Positions 33,970 through 42,555 of a DNA stretch of 45,319 nt are shown in pieces. The stretch comes from Gallionella sp. (GTDB lineage Bacteria; Pseudomonadota; Gammaproteobacteria; Burkholderiales; Gallionellaceae): NCBI GenBank assembly GCA_003134595.1, contig PLBS01000092.1, forward strand, positions 1 to 45,319, read 5' to 3'. Position numbers and translations under genes: made by a program. The notes under the pieces were generated by a model that was not told the origin of the DNA, did not search any database, and was given only the letters and a program-made list of their open reading frames with translations. The number at the start of each line of letters is the position of its first letter. The stretch's first letter is position 1.

Positions 33970-36900
33970 ATGGCAAAACGCTCCTCCACCGAACTTGCTT
34001 TCTCCGCCATCCGCATCGAAGGCGGCTTGCTTGCCGCCGACTTTTTGGGCCGCGTCGCGCGCTTCGATGCAACGGGTCAAGCAGAAGCGGATTATGACAT
34101 TCCCAAAGGGCTGAAACTTCGCGACGAGATTGGCCGCTACTGGAAGATCGCGCTCAATCTCTGGCAGGATTTTCAGGCGGGGCAGCAGCGCACCGATCAT
34201 GACGCGCACAGCTTCACCAGCAAGGATTTTCTTGAGCCATTTTGTCGGCATGTGTTGGGTTTTACTGATATGCAGGCGGTGGGGCAGATCACTTTGGCTG
34301 AACGGATTTTTCCAATCGGCTATCAGACACTGGCCGGGCAGGTGCCGCTGGTATTCGCCGCGCATACGCTGGGTCTGGAGCAAGCTGACGTCCGCTTTGG
34401 CGATGGACACCGCCGCCGTTCCCCCTTCTTGCTGGCTCAGGAATATCTCAATGCCGAAGACAAATGCCTATGGGCGATTGTCAGCAATGGCCTGAAGCTG
34501 CGCATCTTGCGTGACAACCCCAGCCTGACACGCCCCGCCTATATCGAAGTGGATCTCGAATCTATCTTCAACGAAGAACGCTACCCAGATTTCACCGCAT
34601 TTTGGTTGCTGGCACACGCCACCCGATTCGGCAGTCAACAAGCCGCGCACAGCGGTCATCCTGCCGACTGTCATTTGGAGCGCTGGCGCAACACCTCGCA
34701 GGAATCTGGCATTCGTGCGCGTGAACGCCTGCGCGATGGCGTGGGCGAAGCATTGCGGGCATTGGGCACCGGCTTTGTCAGCCATTCTAAAAATACCGCG
34801 CTGCGCGAACAGCTCGACAGCGGCGCTTTAACTGCCCAAGCCTATTACGAACAACTGCTGCGCCTGATTTACCGCTTCATCTTTTTGGCGACGCTGGAGG
34901 ATCGGCAAGACGAACAGCGTGGTACGCCGCTTGTGTTTGCGCCCGAAGCCGACGAAGCTGCTCAGGAACTATACCTGCGCGGCTATTCGCTCAATCGCTT
35001 GCGTGAGCACGCTGCCAAACGCCGCCACTATGATCGTTACAGCGACCTCTGGCAGGGCTTGGGCATTGCCTTCGCGGGCTTGGCTAAAGGCCAGCCCGCA
35101 CTGGGGCTGCCCGCATTGGGCGGCCTGTTCACGGCTGAACAATGCCCTCACATGGACGGCGCACAACTGGAAAACCGCTACCTGCTGCAAGCAGTGTTCG
35201 GCCTCTGCTTCTTCCGCGAAGGCGCGGCACTCACCCGCGTCAACTACCGTGACATGGGTTCCGAAGAACTCGGCAGCGTGTATGAAAGTCTGCTGGAACT
35301 GGTGCCGGTGGTCAGTGTCAGCGGCGGGAGTAGAAAGTTCGGCTTCGTCGGCGATGAAGAAAAAGCCAGCACCAAAGGTAACGCGCGCAAGCTCAGCGGC
35401 AGCTACTACACGCCGGACAGCCTAGTGCAGGAACTCATCAAGAGCGCGCTGGAACCCGTCATCGCGCAAACCTTGCAAGCCAACCCGCAGCAACCGGTCA
35501 AGGCGCTGCTTGGCCTGACGGTTTGCGACCCCGCCTGTGGCTCGGGTCACTTTTTATTGGCGGCGGCTCGTCGCATTGCCGAAGAAGTGGCGCGACTCAA
35601 TGCCAGCGAAGGCAACCCGCTGCAAGGCGATTACCGCCATGCCCTGCGCGAGGTTGTCGCCCACTGTATTTACGGCGTGGATAGAAATCCGATGGCGGTG
35701 GAACTCGCCAAGACTGCACTGTGGCTGGAGGCATACACCCCGGATAGGCCGCTCACCTTTCTCGACCATCACCTGCGTTGCGGCGATGCCCTGTTGGGTG
35801 TGCTCGATCCGGCTATATTGGAAAACGGTATCCCCGACAAAGCCTTCAATGCGTTATCCGGCGATGACAAGGAGGTGGTGAAAGTATTGAAAAAGGCCAA
35901 TAGAGAGGCGCTCAAAAGCATTGGAAAAGTGCAGCGGCAGGAGTCAATGACCAACTGGCTGGATGCCGTAAGCCCAACCGCTGCACTGGAAGCCCTGCCG
36001 GATGACACCCTCGAAGCCATCGCAGTTAAGCGCACCGCCTTTGCGCAAGTCGAAGCTCACGCCGCCCAATCCCGTGCGCGCATTGCGGCGGATTTATTTG
36101 TTGCCGCCTTTGTTTTGCCAAAAACACCTGCCAACCAGAGCTTTGTTCCGACCAGTCAGGATTTGTGGCTGGTAATGAATGGCAGCGCACCGCGACCCGG
36201 TGTGCAGGCAGCAGCGATGCAGGCTGCGCATACCGCTCAAGCCTTCCATTGGCAATTGGTATTTCCACAGATTTTCTCCCCTCGCCCGCTTGCGGGCGAG
36301 GGAGCGGGGGAGAGGGCCTCAGGCTTCGATGTGTTGCTGGGCAACCCGCCATGGGAACGCATCAAACTGCAAGAGGAAGAATTCTTCGCTACGCGCAGCC
36401 CGCTGGTGGCCGAATCCCAGCACAAGGCCGAGCGCGGGCAGCGCATCGAACTACTCAAGCAAGGCATGTTGTTGCACACGTTGTATCCAGAAATTGAAGC
36501 CGCACAAGGTTTGATGCCACCGAATCAGGCCGAGCAACAATTGTATGCCGAGTTTCTATCGGCACGACGCAGCGCAGAGGCTTCCAGTCTGTATGCGCAC
36601 GATTCCAATCGCTATCCGCTCACCGGCGTGGGCGACGTGAACACCTATGCGCTGTTTGCCGAAACATTCGCGCAATTGATGAGTGAACACGGGCGCGCTG
36701 GTTTCATTGTGCCAGCAGGTATTGCCACTGACGATACAACCAAGCGGTATTTTCAATTTTTAGCCGATGGGCGGCTTATTTTGTTTGTTGGATTCGACAA
36801 TGCCCGGCGAATATTTCCCTCTGTCCATCCAGACACACCTTTCGCACTTGTGACTATAGGACATAGCAATGTTGATTCAAAGCTTGCTCACTACATTCTT

Positions 36901-38505
36901 GGAATTGAGCATTTGGCCGACTCACGCCGAGTATTTACGCTGTCCTCAGATGAGTTTCGCCTCATCAACCCCAACACCCGCACCTGCCCGGTGTTCCGCA
37001 GCAACAAGGATGCTGAACTGACTAAAAAACTTTACCGCGCTGCACCGGTGTTGATCGAAGAAGGCGAGCTAGAAAAAAATCCGTGGGGTATTCGCTTTGT
37101 GCGGTTATTTGACATGTCTAACGATAGCAACTTGTTCTACAACGAGGCGGGCCAGAATCGCTTACCTCTATATGAAGCCAAGATGATTCACCACTTCGAC
37201 CATCGATGGGCGACTTATCAAACAGTTGCTGCCTGTAGCGGTGGAAATGTTGACGAGATGGGTAGTCGAGATGCAACGGATAATGAAAAAGCTAACTCCG
37301 ATTTCACCATGACCCCACGTTATTGGGTGGATGCCGCCGAGGTCAGTATACGGCTTGCCGATAACGGTAAGAACGTCGTTTGGTTTTTAGTGATGAGAGG
37401 TATAACGAATGCGACTAATGAGCGTTCATTCATAACGTCCGTTGTTCCCTTATCAGGGGTTGGAAACAGTGCGCCAGTAATGCTAACGGGGCGTGATATT
37501 GATGCTCCCTTGGTTGCTGCTTTGCAAGCAAATGCTGCTTCTCTTGTCGTGGATTATGTTGCTAGACAAAAAATTGGTGGCACAAATCTGAATTTTTTTA
37601 TTGTCAAACAATTCCCCATTCTCCCTCCGTTACAGTACACCGAAGCCGATCTCTCTTACATCGTTCCCCGCGTGCTGGAGCTGACCTATACCGCCCACGA
37701 TCTCAAACCCTGGGCAGAAGACTTGGGTTATGACGGCGAGCCTTTTCCGTGGGATCCTGACCGGCGTGCTGTGCTGCGCGCCGAACTGGATGCCTACTAT
37801 GCCAAGCTATACAGCCTCACTCGCGACGAGTTGCGCTATATCCTCGATCCCGCCGATGTGATGGGCGACGACTATCCATCGGAAACTTTTCGCGTACTCA
37901 AGAATAGTGAGATCAGGGAGTTTGGCGAGTACCGCACGGCACGGCTGGTTCTGCGCGAATTCGACCGTATGGCTTTGGCCGATGTGGCGCATGAACCTTA
38001 CCTGAGCCTTCTGATACCACCACCCGGTCAACTATCGTCGCCGCAGTATTCATCCATCGGCATCATTCGCGACGAGGATGATGCACGCATGGCCGGGCTG
38101 GTGCTGGCAATCATCCGACAAGCGGGCGCGTTGTCGCGCCAGAGTCTGACACTGGCTTTGACGGCGGCGCATACGTCCGGAGCGACTACAGCTCCGTTGG
38201 AGCAGGCTGAACTGGATCAGCTTGCCGCCTACCGCCAATCGCACCAGGCTATGCTGCTGCCCGCTCGTCTCGAACGGATGCAGTTGATGCTGCGGTTCTT
38301 CGAGGATGCAGGAGCGATTCGTATTGAGCAGCAAGGAGCGTGGCTTGCGGCAGCACCAGATGTGCCCCTTCCAGCCGGTGTGATCGTTGAACAGGGTACC
38401 GAAGAGATTGCGGGCATTCTGCTGCGCACTGCCCGTGCCAGCCTTGAACGGCAAACTGCCGACGATCTGGGCACCGCTTCGCAACATTCGACGAAGCGGG
38501 CATAG
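33970..38505 (+). CDS. Adenine-specific DNA methyltransferase (Eco57I/DrmMI-like)
   Basis: A 1511-residue N6-adenine methyltransferase. An N-terminal helical region (1-450) is followed by SGSYYTPDSLVQELI (about 475), motif I VCDPACGSGHFLLAAA (about 517), GVDRNPMAVELAKTALWLEA (about 569) and motif IV LLGNPPWERI (about 788). A variable region (1000-1300) should read the target. It resembles the DrmMI/PglX/Eco57I class. An in-frame 'SPRPLAGEGAGERA' repeat sits at about residues 769-783, next to motif IV. RBS: GAGGAATTAG before the ATG, 12 bp after the SNF2 gene. It would methylate host DNA so the helicases spare it. Residues about 1303-1328 are echoed in the 88-residue protein at 40525. Confidence 0.9.
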   Translation: MAKRSSTELAFSAIRIEGGLLAADFLGRVARFDATGQAEADYDIPKGLKLRDEIGRYWKIALNLWQDFQAGQQRTDHDAHSFTSKDFLEPFCRHVLGFTDMQAVGQITLAERIFPIGYQTLAGQVPLVFAAHTLGLEQADVRFGDGHRRRSPFLLAQEYLNAEDKCLWAIVSNGLKLRILRDNPSLTRPAYIEVDLESIFNEERYPDFTAFWLLAHATRFGSQQAAHSGHPADCHLERWRNTSQESGIRARERLRDGVGEALRALGTGFVSHSKNTALREQLDSGALTAQAYYEQLLRLIYRFIFLATLEDRQDEQRGTPLVFAPEADEAAQELYLRGYSLNRLREHAAKRRHYDRYSDLWQGLGIAFAGLAKGQPALGLPALGGLFTAEQCPHMDGAQLENRYLLQAVFGLCFFREGAALTRVNYRDMGSEELGSVYESLLELVPVVSVSGGSRKFGFVGDEEKASTKGNARKLSGSYYTPDSLVQELIKSALEPVIAQTLQANPQQPVKALLGLTVCDPACGSGHFLLAAARRIAEEVARLNASEGNPLQGDYRHALREVVAHCIYGVDRNPMAVELAKTALWLEAYTPDRPLTFLDHHLRCGDALLGVLDPAILENGIPDKAFNALSGDDKEVVKVLKKANREALKSIGKVQRQESMTNWLDAVSPTAALEALPDDTLEAIAVKRTAFAQVEAHAAQSRARIAADLFVAAFVLPKTPANQSFVPTSQDLWLVMNGSAPRPGVQAAAMQAAHTAQAFHWQLVFPQIFSPRPLAGEGAGERASGFDVLLGNPPWERIKLQEEEFFATRSPLVAESQHKAERGQRIELLKQGMLLHTLYPEIEAAQGLMPPNQAEQQLYAEFLSARRSAEASSLYAHDSNRYPLTGVGDVNTYALFAETFAQLMSEHGRAGFIVPAGIATDDTTKRYFQFLADGRLILFVGFDNARRIFPSVHPDTPFALVTIGHSNVDSKLAHYILGIEHLADSRRVFTLSSDEFRLINPNTRTCPVFRSNKDAELTKKLYRAAPVLIEEGELEKNPWGIRFVRLFDMSNDSNLFYNEAGQNRLPLYEAKMIHHFDHRWATYQTVAACSGGNVDEMGSRDATDNEKANSDFTMTPRYWVDAAEVSIRLADNGKNVVWFLVMRGITNATNERSFITSVVPLSGVGNSAPVMLTGRDIDAPLVAALQANAASLVVDYVARQKIGGTNLNFFIVKQFPILPPLQYTEADLSYIVPRVLELTYTAHDLKPWAEDLGYDGEPFPWDPDRRAVLRAELDAYYAKLYSLTRDELRYILDPADVMGDDYPSETFRVLKNSEIREFGEYRTARLVLREFDRMALADVAHEPYLSLLIPPPGQLSSPQYSSIGIIRDEDDARMAGLVLAIIRQAGALSRQSLTLALTAAHTSGATTAPLEQAELDQLAAYRQSHQAMLLPARLERMQLMLRFFEDAGAIRIEQQGAWLAAAPDVPLPAGVIVEQGTEEIAGILLRTARASLERQTADDLGTASQHSTKRA
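36280..36301. repeat. Palindromic repeat inside the methyltransferase gene
   Basis: A perfect 10-bp inverted repeat, CCTCGCCCGC / GCGGGCGAGG, with a TT loop, followed by GAGCGGGGGAGAGG to about 36317. It is the DNA behind the in-frame SPRPLAGEGAGER peptide, a known kind of dispersed insertion in proteobacteria. Confidence 0.8.
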
Positions 38506-38518
38506 GGGCAAGCCGGAC

Positions 38519-40510
38519 ATGGAAGAATTGATCAAGCGCTTATCGACACAGAAGACGGCACCCCGTCTTTGGATCGAGCGCTTGTCGATTTTCAGCGAGC
38601 CAGGTATCGATCATTGCGTCCGGTCGATTTCGTTCCGGCGCGGCATCAATATTGTCTGGGCACGTGAGCCGGATGATGAGAGCGCTTATGCGGGAGTCCA
38701 CGCGGCAGGGCATGGGGTTGGCAAGACTTCGCTGTGCCTGCTGCTGCGTTACTGCCTGGGCGATAGCACCAAGTCGATTGATGAACTGCGGGAAGAGGTG
38801 CTCGGCGAATATCCCCAAGGCGGCGTTGGTGCCATCGTGCATGTTGGTAGCGAAGTCTTCGCGGTATTTCGCTTTTTCAACTCTTACCGTGAGGGTTTCG
38901 CATCTCCCAGCGACGATTTGGACGCCCTGCTGACCGATGGCAGCGCGCAGTCCTTCAAGGATTTCGAAGCGCACCTTTCCGAGGTGATGCTGTCAGGCGT
39001 GTCTCCGCGAGCGATCCCAGAAACGGGGCAGGCCATCCTGTGGCGGCATTTACTGGCGTGGATGGCGCGAGATCAAGGTGGGCGCTTCAAGAGTTTTTTC
39101 AGTTGGCGCGAAGGTGAAGGCACTGGCTTGCAGCGGCCACGGCAAGACCCGCCCATCGTGATGCGCGCCGTGCTAGGCTTGCTAGATCAAGACGAATCGA
39201 AATTGCTGATGCGCTTACGCTCTCTGGAGCGCGAACTGGAAACAGCGGAGGAGGCGACGGCTCGCCTCAGGAAAGAGCCAAGCCTGATCCGAGGCCGCAT
39301 CGAATCAGAACTTCGCGCATGGCTTCGCGTTCCCGCCGATTTGCCGATGCGCTCCGATGACATGTTCAAGGATTCCGTCGAGACGGCGATTCGTGGCGCA
39401 AAGGCTGCGACAGAGGCAACACTTTCCCGCCTGGATGGCGAGTTTGAAACGCTGACCAATCAGTTGGTCGATTTTCGCGTGGAGCATCGGCAACTGAAGA
39501 ATGAATATGATCTGGCTGACACCGATTATAAGATGGCGGACGCGGCACGTAATAATGACGAAAGTGCGTACCGGCAACTTGCCGAGAAACGCGAGAAATT
39601 GAGGTCTCTGGTTGGTTCGTGCGAGCATGGCCAGGTCACGTTTCAGGAATGCACCTATATCCAGAATGAGATTCAGAACTTTAGTTTCGCGGATGGCCGC
39701 GACAAGAATGCGCTGGCGAAAATCGGAGGCGACTGGGCAGCGCGCGCGGCGCAGTCGCTGCAACGTCGGATACAGGCCGAAAAGCCTCTGCAATTGGCGC
39801 AGCAACAGGTTACCGCGAAAGATCGGGAGAGCAAGGCACTGCGAATAAAGCGAGACTCCGCCGCGCTCGAACTTGATCGCGGGCAGCGTTTGCTGTCGGA
39901 ACTCGAAAGGTGGGAACAAGCCTCAGGGTCGCCCGAGGCCGCAGAGCAGATAGAACAGTCCGTATCGCGTTGCACTGATATTACGAAGAACACCGATGCG
40001 GCGCGAGTGGGGCTTGCGACGCTGCAGCACGAGAGATCGAGTCGCGAGCAATCCTTGGGCGAACTCACCGACCTACTTGCCCGTGCGCTGCTATCCAATG
40101 AAGCTTTTGGTAGTCTGCAAGTGAGGGACGAAATTCGTCCGTTTCAACTTTCACTCCGTGGTGGAGAGGCCTTCCGGGTACTGGAAATCCTATTGGGCGA
40201 TGTGGTGTGCATGTTAGACGCGTGCGATCCTGCAAGCGCCTTCCCCGGCTTGCTGATTCACGATTGCCCGCGAGAAGCAGACATGGGGCCGCGCCCATAC
40301 CGGGATTTTCTCCACTTGATTGAGCGCATCGAACGTGAAGCATACGGTGATCATGCTCCGTTTCAGTACATCGTTACCACAACCACGCCACCACCCGAAT
40401 CGCTCCAGCAACCACCGTTCCTGAGCCTGACACTCGACCCCAGCCACGATGAGGGATTGCTGTTCGGACGGAGATTCAAAACACAAGCGCAGGCCGGAGA
40501 TCTTCGTTAA
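38519..40510 (+). CDS. Coiled-coil ATPase of the helicase operon
   Basis: I chose the ATG at 38519 (13 bp after the methyltransferase stop; 663 residues), because the upstream in-frame start at 38387 lies inside that gene. Walker A is GHGVGKTSLCLLLRYCLGDS near residue 62. The long middle (about 230-540) is heptad-rich and charged, an SMC/Rad50-like coiled coil. Near 580 LLIHDCPREADMGPRPYRDF resembles the Walker B end of ABC-type ATPases. It is probably a DNA-end or DNA-structure sensor. I do not know this protein as a standard component of DISARM. It is cotranscribed with the methyltransferase. Confidence 0.78.
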   Translation: MEELIKRLSTQKTAPRLWIERLSIFSEPGIDHCVRSISFRRGINIVWAREPDDESAYAGVHAAGHGVGKTSLCLLLRYCLGDSTKSIDELREEVLGEYPQGGVGAIVHVGSEVFAVFRFFNSYREGFASPSDDLDALLTDGSAQSFKDFEAHLSEVMLSGVSPRAIPETGQAILWRHLLAWMARDQGGRFKSFFSWREGEGTGLQRPRQDPPIVMRAVLGLLDQDESKLLMRLRSLERELETAEEATARLRKEPSLIRGRIESELRAWLRVPADLPMRSDDMFKDSVETAIRGAKAATEATLSRLDGEFETLTNQLVDFRVEHRQLKNEYDLADTDYKMADAARNNDESAYRQLAEKREKLRSLVGSCEHGQVTFQECTYIQNEIQNFSFADGRDKNALAKIGGDWAARAAQSLQRRIQAEKPLQLAQQQVTAKDRESKALRIKRDSAALELDRGQRLLSELERWEQASGSPEAAEQIEQSVSRCTDITKNTDAARVGLATLQHERSSREQSLGELTDLLARALLSNEAFGSLQVRDEIRPFQLSLRGGEAFRVLEILLGDVVCMLDACDPASAFPGLLIHDCPREADMGPRPYRDFLHLIERIEREAYGDHAPFQYIVTTTTPPPESLQQPPFLSLTLDPSHDEGLLFGRRFKTQAQAGDLR

Positions 40511-40524
40511 GTAGAAGGACAAAC

Positions 40525-40791
40525 ATGACTCTATTTCAAACGAAATACCAACAGTTGACTCCAAGAGACGGCTTTCTGAAAGACATGGTTGTGCTGGCGC
40601 AGGCGTGGAAGAAAACTCACACGGCAATTCGTCGACATAACTGGTATGCCGATGTGTTGGGTGCAGATTGTTCCTCGGAAGTTTTACGCGTGCTTAAGAA
40701 TAGCGAGCTGCGCCAATTCGGCGAATACCGCACCCGCCGTCTGGTGCTGGAGGCTTGGGATCAACTGGCGGGCAATGGAGTTTCTCTATGA
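40525..40791 (+). CDS. Small chimeric protein with a methyltransferase-tail segment
   Basis: An 88-residue ORF 14 bp after the ATPase gene, with AGAAGGAC before the ATG. Residues about 51-80 (SEVLRVLKNSELRQFGEYRT, then RRLVLEAW) mirror the C-terminal part of the methyltransferase (SETFRVLKNSEIREFGEYRT, then ARLVLREF), at DNA level too (40675-40749 against 37879-37953). The first 50 residues (ending WYADVLGAD) match nothing I can name. It looks like the remains of a second methyltransferase-like gene joined to other coding sequence by deletion. Its stop overlaps the HNH start (ATGA), so translation may still matter. Confidence 0.6.
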   Translation: MTLFQTKYQQLTPRDGFLKDMVVLAQAWKKTHTAIRRHNWYADVLGADCSSEVLRVLKNSELRQFGEYRTRRLVLEAWDQLAGNGVSL

Positions 40792-41576
40792 CACAAGCGA
40801 CAGGTGACGTGAAACTTTCGCCGTTGCAGATCGCTCAGTTGGCAAAAGCCGCGACCGACCAAGGGTTTGACCTCTCGCCCGTGGAAGAGGGGGGCTGGTT
40901 GTTCTGCCGATCCACCCAGTTCCCGGAACGGGTGTGGCTCACCAATGCGGATGGCGGCTATCAACTGGCGTGTGATTCACAACGACTGTTGGATGAATTG
41001 GCGCGCGAGGGGCTGAGCGTGGATCAGGGGGCATCGCTGCCAACGAATGCCAAGGGCACTGTGCATCTGGCCGAGTATGGCGAGCTGTATCAGTTGTTGG
41101 GTCGCGTAGCTGTTCTCGCGAAAATCGCGCCGGATAGACTGGTCGAAGAGTTCGTTGCCGCAACCCAATCCCTGCCCGAATCCACCGAAGTCGAACGGCT
41201 GGTGAAGCAGCGCGTGGGGCAGGATATTTTTCGCAACGCGCTTATTGCCTTCTGGCAAGGCCGCTGCGCCGTGACTGGCTTGGCAGTAGTTCCATTGCTG
41301 AGAGCCTCTCACATCAAGCCGTGGGCGGATTGCGAGAATAATCAGGAACGCTTAAATGTGTTCAACGGGCTGCTGCTCGCCCCGCATCTGGACGCGCTGT
41401 TTGATGGTGGGTGGATCACCTTCGACGATGCAGGCAGGCTGGTGAAATCGCCCTTACTGGATGATGTCGCCGTGCAGCTGCTGGGCGTGACCAGCGAAAT
41501 GAAGCTCAATCATCTTGCAGAAGATCATCGTCCGTATCTTGATTACCATCGGCAGCATGTTTTAAAAATAGCATAA
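40788..41576 (+). CDS. HNH endonuclease
   Basis: The ATG at 40788 overlaps the upstream stop; 262 residues. The N-terminal 150 residues are an unassigned helical region. The C-terminal HNH domain runs from QDIFRNALIAFWQGRCAVTG with Cys160 to LRASHIKPWA (His175), NQERLNVFNGLLLAPHLDAL (Asn193, His200) and FDGGWITFDDAG. This is the HNH_2 pattern seen in many restriction-like nucleases. It is the last gene of the helicase operon and probably its DNA-cutting effector or a separate restriction enzyme. The gene ends 15 bp before the opposing relic. Confidence 0.85.
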   Translation: MTQATGDVKLSPLQIAQLAKAATDQGFDLSPVEEGGWLFCRSTQFPERVWLTNADGGYQLACDSQRLLDELAREGLSVDQGASLPTNAKGTVHLAEYGELYQLLGRVAVLAKIAPDRLVEEFVAATQSLPESTEVERLVKQRVGQDIFRNALIAFWQGRCAVTGLAVVPLLRASHIKPWADCENNQERLNVFNGLLLAPHLDALFDGGWITFDDAGRLVKSPLLDDVAVQLLGVTSEMKLNHLAEDHRPYLDYHRQHVLKIA

Positions 41577-41590
41577 CGCGACATTCTTTA

Positions 41591-41691
41591 TTAGGATGAG
41601 GAGGTACGCCTCCAGGCGGTCAATAACACTTCCTGATGTTCTGCCACTATTTCCCACGCTTGCCGTACTTCCTGTTTTGTTAGTCCGTTTG
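41591..41691 (-). pseudogene. DUF4160-like C-terminal fragment
   Basis: Read on the minus strand, this end of an ORF gives GLTKQEVRQAWEIVAEHQEV then LLTAWRRTSSS and a stop. The pattern resembles the last helix of DUF4160 toxin-antitoxin partner proteins. No start or body is present; the upstream bases are the end of vapC. It is likely a gene remnant. Low certainty. Confidence 0.3.
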
Positions 41692-42093
41692 CTACACCCA
41701 GTTCTCCAAGATCAGGGGCGCGGCGATCCGTTCGTAATGGCGGCTGTTGTTGGTGACCAGCACAGCACCGGCAGACAACGAGTGTGCCGCAATCATCATG
41801 TCCAGTTCGCCAATCGGTTGTCCTGTGCTGACGAGCTGGTGGCGGATTTCGGCGTACCAGTCCGCTGCCTCGGCATCCCACGGCAAGATGCGGATAATCT
41901 TGAGAAACTGGCGTACTGCCAGATGCAGCCGATGGTCGGCTGGCAAGCGTTTCAGGCCATATTGCAACTCCGCCCGCGTCATTGCCGAGATGCAGACCAT
42001 TGATGGCACAAGGGCTTCCAGTTTGGCTTTTATCGCGGGCGATTTCCCTTTGATGAGGTAGCTTGCCGTGTCGGTATCCAGCATGTGCAGCAT
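41692..42093 (-). CDS. vapC: VapC-like PIN-domain toxin
   Basis: A 133-residue PIN-domain ribonuclease toxin. The acidic residues are at MLDTDTASYLIKG near the start, MTRAELQYGL near 38-47, GELDMMIAAHSL near 94-105 and the later TNNSRHYERI. The true start may be the second Met (MLDTD), four residues in. VapC toxins cleave tRNA or rRNA. The partner vapB lies upstream, with a gap of 2 bp on the same strand. The pair is likely to stabilise the element. Confidence 0.88.
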   Translation of the reverse strand: MLHMLDTDTASYLIKGKSPAIKAKLEALVPSMVCISAMTRAELQYGLKRLPADHRLHLAVRQFLKIIRILPWDAEAADWYAEIRHQLVSTGQPIGELDMMIAAHSLSAGAVLVTNNSRHYERIAAPLILENWV

Positions 42094-42095
42094 CG

Positions 42096-42392
42096 CTAGC
42101 GACCTAGCTTGCCGTGAGTAGAAAGTTCATCATCAAAGATGCCCTTTTCTTGCGGCAATACATTCAGCGGGCGCTTCGCCATGAAATCGGCAGGTACATC
42201 GACTTCCTGCAGCAACTCGAAGAACTCGCCCCAGGTTTTGGCCCCCGGTCGGTTCGATAGCACCACATCGCCAGTCGCATCGTCGCGCGTGACATACACC
42301 TTGTCGCCTTCGAAGCGGAAGCCTGCGGGGAGGCGAACCGCCTGACTGGCGCCGTTCTTGAACAGCTTGGCAACACGAGTCTCGTTCATCAT
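42096..42392 (-). CDS. vapB: VapB-like AbrB-type antitoxin
   Basis: A 98-residue protein with an N-terminal swapped-hairpin AbrB domain: NETRVAKLFKNGASQAVRLP, then AGFRFEGDKVYVTRD. The C-terminal part is the likely toxin-binding tail. Two ATGs lie side by side; AAGGTGA is 4 bases from the first and 7 from the second, so the second may be used. It sits directly before vapC and probably represses both through the inverted repeat at 42422-42463. Confidence 0.88.
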   Translation of the reverse strand: MMNETRVAKLFKNGASQAVRLPAGFRFEGDKVYVTRDDATGDVVLSNRPGAKTWGEFFELLQEVDVPADFMAKRPLNVLPQEKGIFDDELSTHGKLGR

Positions 42393-42421
42393 GGATCACC
42401 TTATTGAAGTAAATAATATAT

Positions 42422-42463
42422 GCGGCAGTATATACAACTTCTGCATATTGGCAATACTGCCGC
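42422..42463 (-). promoter_or_regulatory. Possible vapBC operator (inverted repeat)
   Basis: Arms GCGGCAGTA (42422-42430) and TACTGCCGC (42455-42463) are perfect reverse complements separated by 24 bp, in the region upstream of vapB. Spacing of about three helical turns suits VapBC binding to two half-sites. The rest of 42393-42555 shows no gene. Confidence 0.5.
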
Positions 42464-42555
42464 GCACAATCGTTAAGCTATTTTGTTTGTGCTGCCATGC
42501 GGTCAATGTCCACCAGCAGGCAGTGTTAGCATGGGTAGTTCGGTTGGTTCGGAAA

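Noticed and set aside
33970-38505. BREX system (PglX-like methyltransferase)
   Set aside because: No pglZ, brxC or brxL genes are nearby; the helicase neighbours fit DISARM/Druantia-type systems better.
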